DNA from: Culex pipiens pallens
Taxonomy: Eukaryota > Arthropoda > Insecta > Diptera > Culicidae
Length of the DNA stretch: 64,000 nucleotides
NCBI RefSeq assembly: GCF_016801865.2
Contig: NC_068938.1
Coordinates: forward strand, 51,004,389 to 51,068,388
Direction of reading: 5' to 3'
The notes below the pieces were generated by a model. It made no database searches and was not told where the DNA came from. It worked only from the letters and a program-made list of their open reading frames with translations. This document shows, one piece after another, positions 32,401 through 46,153 of the stretch (its first letter is position 1; the number at the start of each line of letters is the position of its first letter). Both the position numbers and the translations under genes were made by a program.

Positions 32401-35400
32401 CTCGAACAGCGACACAAAAGAGACGGAAAATAACACGAAAAAACAGGACTGAGCGTCCACACAGGCACCGCACTACTGATGCCATTATTTAATTATAATG
32501 ACCAATCACCCCATGCACTCGAACAGCGACACAAAAGAGACGGAAAATAACACGAAAAAACAGGACTGAGCGTCCACACAGGCACCGCACTACTGATGCC
32601 ATTATTTAATTATAATGACCAATCACCCCATGCACTCGAACAGCGACACAAAAGAGACGGAAAATAACACGAAAAAACAGGACTGAGCGTCCACACAGGC
32701 ACCGCACTACTGATGCCATTATTTAATTATAATGACCAATCACCCCATGCACTCGAACAGCGACACAAAAGAGACGGAAAATAACACGAAAAAACAGGAC
32801 TGAGCGTCCACACAGGCACCGCACTACTGATGCCATTATTTAATTATAATGACCAATCACCCCATGCACTCGAACAGCGACACAAAAGAGACGGAAAATA
32901 ACACGAAAAAACAGGACTGAGCGTCCACACAGGCACCGCACTACTGATGCCATTATTTAATTATAATGACCAATCACCCCATGCACTCGAACAGCGACAT
33001 AAAAGAGACGGAAAATAACACGAAAAAACAGGACTGCGCGTCCACACAGGCACCGCACTACTGATGCCATTATTTAATTATAATGACCAATCACCCCATG
33101 CACTCGAACAGCGACACAAAAGAGACGGAAAATAACACGAAAAAACAGGACTGAGCGTCCACACAGGCACCGCACTACTGATGCCATTATTTAATTATAA
33201 TGACCAATCACCCCATGCACTCGAACAGCGACATAAAAGAGACGGAAAATAACACGAAAAAACAGGACTGAGCGTCCACACAGGCACCGCACTACTGATG
33301 CCATTATTTAATTATAATGACCAATCACCCCATGCACTCGAACAGCGACACAAAAGAGACGGAAAATAACACGAAAAAACAGGACTGAGCGTCCACACAG
33401 GCACCGCACTACTGATGCCATTATTTAATTATAATGACCAATCACCCCATGCACTCGAACAGCGACACAAAAGAGACGGAAAATAACACGAAAAAACAGG
33501 ACTGAGCGTCCACACAGGCACCGCACTACTGATGCCATTATTTAATTATAATGACCAATCACCCCATGCACTCGAACAGCGACATAAAAGAGACGGAAAA
33601 TAACACGAAAAAACAGGACTGAGCGTCCACACAGGCACCGCACTACTGATGCCATTATTTAATTATAATGACCAATCACCCCATGCACTCGAACAGCGAC
33701 ACAAAAGAGACGGAAAATAACACGAAAAAACAGGACTGAGCGTCCACACAGGCACCGCACTACTGATGCCATTATTTAATTATAATGACCAATCACCCCA
33801 TGCACTCGAACAGCGACACAAAAGAGACGGAAAATAACACGAAAAAACAGGACTGAGCGTCCACACAGGCACCGCACTACTGATGCCATTATTTAATTAT
33901 AATGACCAATCACCCCATGCACTCGAACAGCGACACAAAAGAGACGGAAAATAACACGAAAAAACAGGACTGCGCGTCCACACAGGCACCGCACTACTGA
34001 TGCCATTATTTAATTATAATGACCAATCACCCCATGCACTCGAACAGCGACACAAAAGAGACGGAAAATAACACGAAAAAACAGGACTGAGCGTCCACAC
34101 AGGCACCGCACTACTGATGCCATTATTTAATTATAATGACCAATCACCCCATGCACTCGAACAGCGACACAAAAGAGACGGAAAATAACACGAAAAAACA
34201 GGACTGAGCGTCCACACAGGCACCGCACTACTGATGCCATTATTTAATTATAATGACCAATCACCCCATGCACTCGAACAGCGACACAAAAGAGACGGAA
34301 AATAACACGAAAAAACAGGACTGAGCGTCCACACAGGCACCGCACTACTGATGCCATTATTTAATTATAATGACCAATCACCCCATGCACTCGAACAGCG
34401 ACACAAAAGAGACGGAAAATAACACGAAAAAACAGGACTGAGCGTCCACACAGGCACCGCACTACTGATGCCATTATTTAATTATAATGACCAATCACCC
34501 CATGCACTCGAACAGCGACATAAAAGAGACGGAAAATAACACGAAAAAACAGGACTGCGCGTCCACACAGGCACCGCACTACTGATGCCATTATTTAATT
34601 ATAATGACCAATCACCCCATGCACTCGAACAGCGACATAAAAGAGACGGAAAATAACACGAAAAAACAGGACTGAGCGTCCACACAGGCACCGCACTACT
34701 GATGCCATTATTTAATTATAATGACCAATCACCCCATGCACTCGAACAGCGACATAAAAGAGACGGAAAATAACACGAAAAAACAGGACTGAGCGTCCAC
34801 ACAGGCACCGCACTACTGATGCCATTATTTAATTATAATGACCAATCACCCCATGCACTCGAACAGCGACATAAAAGAGACGGAAAATAACACGAAAAAA
34901 CAGGACTGAGCGTCCACACAGGCACCGCACTACTGATGCCATTATTTAATTATAATGACCAATCACCCCATGCACTCGAACAGCGACACAAAAGAGACGG
35001 AAAATAACACGAAAAAACAGGACTGAGCGTCCACACAGGCACCGCACTACTGATGCCATTATTTAATTATAATGACCAATCACCCCATGCACTCGAACAG
35101 CGACACAAAAGAGACGGAAAATAACACGAAAAAACAGGACTGAGCGTCCACACAGGCACCGCACTACTGATGCCATTATTTAATTATAATGACCAATCAC
35201 CCCATGCACTCGAACAGCGACATAAAAGAGACGGAAAATAACACGAAAAAACAGGACTGCGCGTCCACACAGGCACCGCACTACTGATGCCATTATTTAA
35301 TTATAATGACCAATCACCCCATGCACTCGAACAGCGACACAAAAGAGACGGAAAATAACACGAAAAAACAGGACTGAGCGTCCACACAGGCACCGCACTA

Positions 35401-38400
35401 CTGATGCCATTATTTAATTATAATGACCAATCACCCCATGCACTCGAACAGCGACACAAAAGAGACGGAAAATAACACGAAAAAACAGGACTGAGCGTCC
35501 ACACAGGCACCGCACTACTGATGCCATTATTTAATTATAATGACCAATCACCCCATGCACTCGAACAGCGACATAAAAGAGACGGAAAATAACACGAAAA
35601 AACAGGACTGAGCGTCCACACAGGCACCGCACTACTGATGCCATTATTTAATTATAATGACCAATCACCCCATGCACTCGAACAGCGACACAAAAGAGAC
35701 GGAAAATAACACGAAAAAACAGGACTGAGCGTCCACACAGGCACCGCACTACTGATGCCATTATTTAATTATAATGACCAATCACCCCATGCACTCGAAC
35801 AGCGACATAAAAGAGACGGAAAATAACACGAAAAAACAGGACTGAGCGTCCACACAGGCACCGCACTACTGATGCCATTATTTAATTATAATGACCAATC
35901 ACCCCATGCACTCGAACAGCGACACAAAAGAGACGGAAAATAACACGAAAAAACAGGACTGAGCGTCCACACAGGCACCGCACTACTGATGCCATTATTT
36001 AATTATAATGACCAATCACCCCATGCACTCGAACAGCGACACAAAAGAGACGGAAAATAACACGAAAAAACAGGACTGAGCGTCCACACAGGCACCGCAC
36101 TACTGATGCCATTATTTAATTATAATGACCAATCACCCCATGCACTCGAACAGCGACACAAAAGAGACGGAAAATAACACGAAAAAACAGGACTGAGCGT
36201 CCACACAGGCACCGCACTACTGATGCCATTATTTAATTATAATGACCAATCACCCCATGCACTCGAACAGCGACACAAAAGAGACGGAAAATAACACGAA
36301 AAAACAGGACTGCGCGTCCACACAGGCACCGCACTACTGATGCCATTATTTAATTATAATGACCAATCACCCCATGCACTCGAACAGCGACACAAAAGAG
36401 ACGGAAAATAACACGAAAAAACAGGACTGCGCGTCCACACAGGCACCGCACTACTGATGCCATTATTTAATTATAATGACCAATCACCCCATGCACTCGA
36501 ACAGCGACACAAAAGAGACGGAAAATAACACGAAAAAACAGGACTGAGCGTCCACACAGGCACCGCACTACTGATGCCATTATTTAATTATAATGACCAA
36601 TCACCCCATGCACTCGAACAGCGACACAAAAGAGACGGAAAATAACACGAAAAAACAGGACTGAGCGTCCACACAGGCACCGCACTACTGATGCCATTAT
36701 TTAATTATAATGACCAATCACCCCATGCACTCGAACAGCGACACAAAAGAGACGGAAAATAACACGAAAAAACAGGACTGAGCGTCCACACAGGCACCGC
36801 ACTACTGATGCCATTATTTAATTATAATGACCAATCACCCCATGCACTCGAACAGCGACACAAAAGAGACGGAAAATAACACGAAAAAACAGGACTGAGC
36901 GTCCACACAGGCACCGCACTACTGATGCCATTATTTAATTATAATGACCAATCCCATGCACTCGAACAGCGACATAAAAGAGACGGAAAATAACACGAAA
37001 AAACAGGACTGAGCGTCCACACAGGCACCGCACTACTGATGCCATTATTTAATTATAATGACCAATCACCCCATGCACTCGAACAGCGACACAAAAGAGA
37101 CGGAAAATAACACGAAAAAACAGGACTGAGCGTCCACACAGGCACCGCACTACTGATGCCATTATTTAATTATAATGACCAATCACCCCATGCACTCGAA
37201 CAGCGACATAAAAGAGACGGAAAATAACACGAAAAAACAGGACTGCGCGTCCACACAGGCACCGCACTACTGATGCCATTATTTAATTATAATGACCAAT
37301 CACCCCATGCACTCGAACAGCGACACAAAAGAGACGGAAAATAACACGAAAAAACAGGACTGAGCGTCCACACAGGCACCGCACTACTGATGCCATTATT
37401 TAATTATAATGACCAATCACCCCATGCACTCGAACAGCGACATAAAAGAGACGGAAAATAACACGAAAAAACAGGACTGCGCGTCCACACAGGCACCGCA
37501 CTACTGATGCCATTATTTAATTATAATGACCAATCACCCCATGCACTCGAACAGCGACACAAAAGAGACGGAAAATAACACGAAAAAACAGGACTGAGCG
37601 TCCACACAGGCACCGCACTACTGATGCCATTATTTAATTATAATGACCAATCACCCCATGCACTCGAACAGCGACATAAAAGAGACGGAAAATAACACGA
37701 AAAAACAGGACTGAGCGTCCACACAGGCACCGCACTACTGATGCCATTATTTAATTATAATGACCAATCACCCCATGCACTCGAACAGCGACACAAAAGA
37801 GACGGAAAATAACACGAAAAAACAGGACTGAGCGTCCACACAGGCACCGCACTACTGATGCCATTATTTAATTATAATGACCAATCCCATGCACTCGAAC
37901 AGCGACATAAAAGAGACGGAAAATAACACGAAAAAACAGGACTGAGCGTCCACACAGGCACCGCACTACTGATGCCATTATTTAATTATAATGACCAATC
38001 ACCCCATGCACTCGAACAGCGACACAAAAGAGACGGAAAATAACACGAAAAAACAGGACTGAGCGTCCACACAGGCACCGCACTACTGATGCCATTATTT
38101 AATTATAATGACCAATCACCCCATGCACTCGAACAGCGACACAAAAGAGACGGAAAATAACACGAAAAAACAGGACTGAGCGTCCACACAGGCACCGCAC
38201 TACTGATGCCATTATTTAATTATAATGACCAATCACCCCATGCACTCGAACAGCGACACAAAAGAGACGGAAAATAACACGAAAAAACAGGACTGAGCGT
38301 CCACACAGGCACCGCACTACTGATGCCATTATTTAATTATAATGACCAATCACCCCATGCACTCGAACAGCGACACAAAAGAGACGGAAAATAACACGAA

Positions 38401-41400
38401 AAAACAGGACTGAGCGTCCACACAGGCACCGCACTACTGATGCCATTATTTAATTATAATGACCAATCACCCCATGCACTCGAACAGCGACATAAAAGAG
38501 ACGGAAAATAACACGAAAAAACAGGACTGCGCGTCCACACAGGCACCGCACTACTGATGCCATTATTTAATTATAATGACCAATCACCCCATGCACTCGA
38601 ACAGCGACACAAAAGAGACGGAAAATAACACGAAAAAACAGGACTGAGCGTCCACACAGGCACCGCACTACTGATGCCATTATTTAATTATAATGACCAA
38701 TCACCCCATGCACTCGAACAGCGACATAAAAGAGACGGAAAATAACACGAAAAAACAGGACTGAGCGTCCACACAGGCACCGCACTACTGATGCCATTAT
38801 TTAATTATAATGACCAATCACCCCATGCACTCGAACAGCGACACAAAAGAGACGGAAAATAACACGAAAAAACAGGACTGAGCGTCCACACAGGCACCGC
38901 ACTACTGATGCCATTATTTAATTATAATGACCAATCACCCCATGCACTCGAACAGCGACATAAAAGAGACGGAAAATAACACGAAAAAACAGGACTGCGC
39001 GTCCACACAGGCACCGCACTACTGATGCCATTATTTAATTATAATGACCAATCACCCCATGCACTCGAACAGCGACACAAAAGAGACGGAAAATAACACG
39101 AAAAAACAGGACTGAGCGTCCACACAGGCACCGCACTACTGATGCCATTATTTAATTATAATGACCAATCACCCCATGCACTCGAACAGCGACATAAAAG
39201 AGACGGAAAATAACACGAAAAAACAGGACTGCGCGTCCACACAGGCACCGCACTACTGATGCCATTATTTAATTATAATGACCAATCACCCCATGCACTC
39301 GAACAGCGACATAAAAGAGACGGAAAATAACACGAAAAAACAGGACTGCGCGTCCACACAGGCACCGCACTACTGATGCCATTATTTAATTATAATGACC
39401 AATCACCCCATGCACTCGAACAGCGACACAAAAGAGACGGAAAATAACACGAAAAAACAGGACTGCGCGTCCACACAGGCACCGCACTACTGATGCCATT
39501 ATTTAATTATAATGACCAATCACCCCATGCACTCGAACAGCGACATAAAAGAGACGGAAAATAACACGAAAAAACAGGACTGCGCGTCCACACAGGCACC
39601 GCACTACTGATGCCATTATTTAATTATAATGACCAATCACCCCATGCACTCGAACAGCGACATAAAAGAGACGGAAAATAACACGAAAAAACAGGACTGC
39701 GCGTCCACACAGGCACCGCACTACTGATGCCATTATTTAATTATAATGACCAATCACCCCATGCACTCGAACAGCGACACAAAAGAGACGGAAAATAACA
39801 CGAAAAAACAGGACTGAGCGTCCACACAGGCACCGCACTACTGATGCCATTATTTAATTATAATGACCAATCACCCCATGCACTCGAACAGCGACATAAA
39901 AGAGACGGAAAATAACACGAAAAAACAGGACTGCGCGTCCACACAGGCACCGCACTACTGATGCCATTATTTAATTATAATGACCAATCACCCCATGCAC
40001 TCGAACAGCGACATAAAAGAGACGGAAAATAACACGAAAAAACAGGACTGCGCGTCCACACAGGCACCGCACTACTGATGCCATTATTTAATTATAATGA
40101 CCAATCACCCCATGCACTCGAACAGCGACACAAAAGAGACGGAAAATAACACGAAAAAACAGGACTGAGCGTCCACACAGGCACCGCACTACTGATGCCA
40201 TTATTTAATTATAATGACCAATCACCCCATGCACTCGAACAGCGACATAAAAGAGACGGAAAATAACACGAAAAAACAGGACTGCGCGTCCACACAGGCA
40301 CCGCACTACTGATGCCATTATTTAATTATAATGACCAATCACCCCATGCACTCGAACAGCGACACAAAAGAGACGGAAAATAACACGAAAAAACAGGACT
40401 GAGCGTCCACACAGGCACCGCACTACTGATGCCATTATTTAATTATAATGACCAATCACCCCATGCACTCGAACAGCGACATAAAAGAGACGGAAAATAA
40501 CACGAAAAAACAGGACTGCGCGTCCACACAGGCACCGCACTACTGATGCCATTATTTAATTATAATGACCAATCACCCCATGCACTCGAACAGCGACACA
40601 AAAGAGACGGAAAATAACACGAAAAAACAGGACTGAGCGTCCACACAGGCACCGCACTACTGATGCCATTATTTAATTATAATGACCAATCACCCCATGC
40701 ACTCGAACAGCGACATAAAAGAGACGGAAAATAACACGAAAAAACAGGACTGAGCGTCCACACAGGCACCGCACTACTGATGCCATTATTTAATTATAAT
40801 GACCAATCACCCCATGCACTCGAACAGCGACACAAAAGAGACGGAAAATAACACGAAAAAACAGGACTGAGCGTCCACACAGGCACCGCACTACTGATGC
40901 CATTATTTAATTATAATGACCAATCACCCCATGCACTCGAACAGCGACATAAAAGAGACGGAAAATAACACGAAAAAACAGGACTGAGCGTCCACACAGG
41001 CACCGCACTACTGATGCCATTATTTAATTATAATGACCAATCACCCCATGCACTCGAACAGCGACACAAAAGAGACGGAAAATAACACGAAAAAACAGGA
41101 CTGAGCGTCCACACAGGCACCGCACTACTGATGCCATTATTTAATTATAATGACCAATCACCCCATGCACTCGAACAGCGACACAAAAGAGACGGAAAAT
41201 AACACGAAAAAACAGGACTGAGCGTCCACACAGGCACCGCACTACTGATGCCATTATTTAATTATAATGACCAATCACCCCATGCACTCGAACAGCGACA
41301 TAAAAGAGACGGAAAATAACACGAAAAAACAGGACTGCGCGTCCACACAGGCACCGCACTACTGATGCCATTATTTAATTATAATGACCAATCACCCCAT

Positions 41401-44400
41401 GCACTCGAACAGCGACATAAAAGAGACGGAAAATAACACGAAAAAACAGGACTGAGCGTCCACACAGGCACCGCACTACTGATGCCATTATTTAATTATA
41501 ATGACCAATCACCCCATGCACTCGAACAGCGACACAAAAGAGACGGAAAATAACACGAAAAAACAGGACTGAGCGTCCACACAGGCACCGCACTACTGAT
41601 GCCATTATTTAATTATAATGACCAATCACCCCATGCACTCGAACAGCGACACAAAAGAGACGGAAAATAACACGAAAAAACAGGACTGAGCGTCCACACA
41701 GGCACCGCACTACTGATGCCATTATTTAATTATAATGACCAATCACCCCATGCACTCGAACAGCGACATAAAAGAGACGGAAAATAACACGAAAAAACAG
41801 GACTGCGCGTCCACACAGGCACCGCACTACTGATGCCATTATTTAATTATAATGACCAATCACCCCATGCACTCGAACAGCGACACAAAAGAGACGGAAA
41901 ATAACACGAAAAAACAGGACTGAGCGTCCACACAGGCACCGCACTACTGATGCCATTATTTAATTATAATGACCAATCACCCCATGCACTCGAACAGCGA
42001 CACAAAAGAGACGGAAAATAACACGAAAAAACAGGACTGAGCGTCCACACAGGCACCGCACTACTGATGCCATTATTTAATTATAATGACCAATCCCATG
42101 CACTCGAACAGCGACATAAAAGAGACGGAAAATAACACGAAAAAACAGGACTGAGCGTCCACACAGGCACCGCACTACTGATGCCATTATTTAATTATAA
42201 TGACCAATCACCCCATGCACTCGAACAGCGACACAAAAGAGACGGAAAATAACACGAAAAAACAGGACTGAGCGTCCACACAGGCACCGCACTACTGATG
42301 CCATTATTTAATTATAATGACCAATCACCCCATGCACTCGAACAGCGACACAAAAGAGACGGAAAATAACACGAAAAAACAGGACTGAGCGTCCACACAG
42401 GCACCGCACTACTGATGCCATTATTTAATTATAATGACCAATCACCCCATGCACTCGAACAGCGACATAAAAGAGACGGAAAATAACACGAAAAAACAGG
42501 ACTGCGCGTCCACACAGGCACCGCACTACTGATGCCATTATTTAATTATAATGACCAATCACCCCATGCACTCGAACAGCGACATAAAAGAGACGGAAAA
42601 TAACACGAAAAAACAGGACTGAGCGTCCACACAGGCACCGCACTACTGATGCCATTATTTAATTATAATGACCAATCACCCCATGCACTCGAACAGCGAC
42701 ACAAAAGAGACGGAAAATAACACGAAAAAACAGGACTGAGCGTCCACACAGGCACCGCACTACTGATGCCATTATTTAATTATAATGACCAATCACCCCA
42801 TGCACTCGAACAGCGACATAAAAGAGACGGAAAATAACACGAAAAAACAGGACTGAGCGTCCACACAGGCACCGCACTACTGATGCCATTATTTAATTAT
42901 AATGACCAATCACCCCATGCACTCGAACAGCGACACAAAAGAGACGGAAAATAACACGAAAAAACAGGACTGAGCGTCCACACAGGCACCGCACTACTGA
43001 TGCCATTATTTAATTATAATGACCAATCACCCCATGCACTCGAACAGCGACATAAAAGAGACGGAAAATAACACGAAAAAACAGGACTGCGCGTCCACAC
43101 AGGCACCGCACTACTGATGCCATTATTTAATTATAATGACCAATCACCCCATGCACTCGAACAGCGACACAAAAGAGACGGAAAATAACACGAAAAAACA
43201 GGACTGAGCGTCCACACAGGCACCGCACTACTGATGCCATTATTTAATTATAATGACCAATCACCCCATGCACTCGAACAGCGACATAAAAGAGACGGAA
43301 AATAACACGAAAAAACAGGACTGCGCGTCCACACAGGCACCGCACTACTGATGCCATTATTTAATTATAATGACCAATCACCCCATGCACTCGAACAGCG
43401 ACATAAAAGAGACGGAAAATAACACGAAAAAACAGGACTGAGCGTCCACACAGGCACCGCACTACTGATGCCATTATTTAATTATAATGACCAATCACCC
43501 CATGCACTCGAACAGCGACACAAAAGAGACGGAAAATAACACGAAAAAACAGGACTGAGCGTCCACACAGGCACCGCACTACTGATGCCATTATTTAATT
43601 ATAATGACCAATCACCCCATGCACTCGAACAGCGACATAAAAGAGACGGAAAATAACACGAAAAAACAGGACTGAGCGTCCACACAGGCACCGCACTACT
43701 GATGCCATTATTTAATTATAATGACCAATCACCCCATGCACTCGAACAGCGACACAAAAGAGACGGAAAATAACACGAAAAAACAGGACTGAGCGTCCAC
43801 ACAGGCACCGCACTACTGATGCCATTATTTAATTATAATGACCAATCACCCCATGCACTCGAACAGCGACATAAAAGAGACGGAAAATAACACGAAAAAA
43901 CAGGACTGCGCGTCCACACAGGCACCGCACTACTGATGCCATTATTTAATTATAATGACCAATCACCCCATGCACTCGAACAGCGACACAAAAGAGACGG
44001 AAAATAACACGAAAAAACAGGACTGAGCGTCCACACAGGCACCGCACTACTGATGCCATTATTTAATTATAATGACCAATCACCCCATGCACTCGAACAG
44101 CGACATAAAAGAGACGGAAAATAACACGAAAAAACAGGACTGAGCGTCCACACAGGCACCGCACTACTGATGCCATTATTTAATTATAATGACCAATCAC
44201 CCCATGCACTCGAACAGCGACACAAAAGAGACGGAAAATAACACGAAAAAACAGGACTGAGCGTCCACACAGGCACCGCACTACTGATGCCATTATTTAA
44301 TTATAATGACCAATCACCCCATGCACTCGAACAGCGACACAAAAGAGACGGAAAATAACACGAAAAAACAGGACTGAGCGTCCACACAGGCACCGCACTA

Positions 44401-44990
44401 CTGATGCCATTATTTAATTATAATGACCAATCACCCCATGCACTCGAACAGCGACACAAAAGAGACGGAAAATAACACGAAAAAACAGGACTGAGCGTCC
44501 ACACAGGCACCGCACTACTGATGCCATTATTTAATTATAATGACCAATCACCCCATGCACTCGAACAGCGACATAAAAGAGACGGAAAATAACACGAAAA
44601 AACAGGACTGAGCGTCCACACAGGCACCGCACTACTGATGCCATTATTTAATTATAATGACCAATCACCCCATGCACTCGAACAGCGACACAAAAGAGAC
44701 GGAAAATAACACGAAAAAACAGGACTGAGCGTCCACACAGGCACCGCACTACTGATGCCATTATTTAATTATAATGACCAATCACCCCATGCACTCGAAC
44801 AGCGACACAAAAGAGACGGAAAATAACACGAAAAAACAGGACTGAGCGTCCACACAGGCACCGCACTACTGATGCCATTATTTAATTATAATGACCAATC
44901 ACTCCATGCACTCGAACAGCGACACAAAAGAGACGGAAAATAACACGAAAAAACAGGACTGAGCGTCCACACAGGCACCGCACTACTGAT
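29441..44990 (-). repeat. Right arm of 117-bp promoter satellite, about 133 monomers
   Basis: Same monomer on the minus strand; the outermost unit ends ...gcactactgat at 44990, so on the minus strand the array starts ATCAGTAG, one base after the target-site duplication. The tgtgcgg variant is confined to the part near the dyad (to about 30930), as in the left arm. Three-base deletions recur at 36951, 37884 and 42093, and a 1-bp deletion near 31573. Outside the mirrored segment the cgcgcag variant is usually, but not always, linked to atgtcgc, often alternating with the other form. Confidence 0.97.
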
Positions 44991-44991
44991 C

Positions 44992-45015
44992 ACCGAAATC
45001 ACAGAGAATTGCTCA
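44992..45015. repeat. Right 24-bp target-site duplication of the satellite insertion
   Basis: Exact copy of 25365-25388; separated from the first monomer by one base. Confidence 0.85.
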
Positions 45016-45262
45016 GTAGATAAAGTAAATATCCAAATAATTTATCGGGTTTTTGTTTTTCATGACTAAATGTAAGAATAGAAAAATATTATTTCTAACG
45101 AAACAAAATATAGAATTTGCAAAGGTTTTTCGGTAATCAATTTTTTTTTTCCAAAATCTATTGAAATTCTAAATAATGTTTTCAAATTTTTTTACGAAGA
45201 CAACAAATCTATAAAAGAAATTATTTCTCCATGCACAGTTTTAAAATAATGTATAAATCGAA

Positions 45263-45528
45263 TTTTGTGTAGGTGTAGGGCCTCGTGGCGCGGTGGTTAG
45301 CGGCTTCGGCTGCCGATCCCTAAGTTGCTATGGGGCGCGGGTTCGCTTCCCGCCTTATCCTCCTGGCCTTCTATCGGATGGGGAAGTAAAACATCGGTCC
45401 ATTTGCGTAAAAAGGGTGACTCACCACACATAACCTTCGGACGCCTAGAAATGAGCAGAAACTTGCAACAGAGCCCACAAAAGACCCGGGGGTCGTTAAA
45501 GTGGATTGCTTTGCTTTTTTGTGTAGGT
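45263..45528 (+). mobile_element. tRNA-derived SINE with a third head type, 12-bp target-site duplication
   Basis: The 242-bp insert (45275-45516) lies between exact copies of TTTTGTGTAGGT (45263-45274 and 45517-45528). The head starts ggcctcgtggcgcggtggtt (A box) and has the B box GGTTCGCTTCC; the anticodon arm is not clear. The core 'tatcggatggggaagtaaaa' and the 3' end 'gacccgggggtcgttaaag' are shared with the Thr-headed SINEs, but the second tRNA-like unit is absent. Confidence 0.88.
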
Positions 45529-45723
45529 CATAGGTTGACAATAAAAAGTGACCTCCATGCAGGAAGGTTATTAAACTCTAACCTTAAAAGAGTAAACGTT
45601 TCAGTTTCGTCCAGTTATGATAGATTTGAACTCCAGCTGCCAGAATTAAAGTTTTAGTGAATTTCCTGCCAATAAATAAAATTTCAAATTCATTTTTGCT
45701 ACTTTCACGTCCCACATTTATCT

Positions 45724-46153
45724 ATGGGATATTGAAACCTTGCTCCACAAGCTAAATATTGTTCCTTGAGCTATTTCAGGACTCTGGGCCAAATATGAGC
45801 AAAATCGGTCAACATTTACCCATTGATACTCGAAGGTGAAGTTTTTCTTACAGTTTTGACTGCGGGCGCACTTCTTCCATCCAAATATCATCAAAAGTGA
45901 GATTCTAATTGGAAATTTCATTTTCTACAACTTTGTAGAACATGCCAAAGCTGTAAAACTCGATCCTGAAAAGTTATTTGCGATTTAAAAAAGTAATTTT
46001 TGTATGAAAAACATTTTATTTTCCAACTGTAGGCTCGAGTATCAATAGGTTAATCTTAACAAAATTCACTCAATATTTACACAGATACTTAAAATAACCC
46101 AAAAAATCGTGTTCCGCTTGTGGAACAGGGGGTCATTTTTTCTGGGCACCCTA
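45724..46153 (-). mobile_element. MITE with 'TAGGGTG' terminus (family of 60968-61686)
   Basis: On the minus strand it starts at the TA of 'cactagggtgcccagaaaaa' and continues 'atgaccccctgttccac', 'ttttttgggttattttaag' and 'attgatactcgagcc', colinear with 60968-61686 without its SINE. The other terminus has lost about 15 bp. Confidence 0.75.

Larger units (their letters stand above)
25365..45015 (-). mobile_element. 19.6-kb retrotransposon-like composite insertion built from a 117-bp promoter satellite
   Basis: An exact 24-bp direct repeat (ACCGAAATCACAG...TTGCTCA) occupies 25365-25388 and 44992-45015. Everything between is read best on the minus strand: about 133 direct monomers from 44990 down to 29441, about 29 inverted monomers (29428-26028), a 640-bp body (26027-25389), and a terminal (TTATGC)n tail next to the duplication. 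A long target-site duplication at one end next to a microsatellite tail, and an Initiator at the other end, is the signature of target-primed reverse transcription. No ORF for mobility proteins is present, so it would depend on another element. The array may have grown after insertion. Confidence 0.75.

Noticed and set aside
26028..44990. CRISPR-like regular array
   Set aside because: There are no spacers: the whole 117-bp unit is repeated, and the genome is eukaryotic.
26028..44990. Higher-order repeat of fixed period, as in centromeric satellites
   Set aside because: Some variants recur at 8-monomer spacing, but the variant order does not repeat at a constant period over the array.
45325..45657. 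110-codon plus-strand frame
   Set aside because: It starts inside a SINE and runs out into spacer.
46081..46140. Possible conserved host sequence with 'ccacaagc' motif
   Set aside because: It recurs at 60990-61040 as the terminal region of a MITE family.
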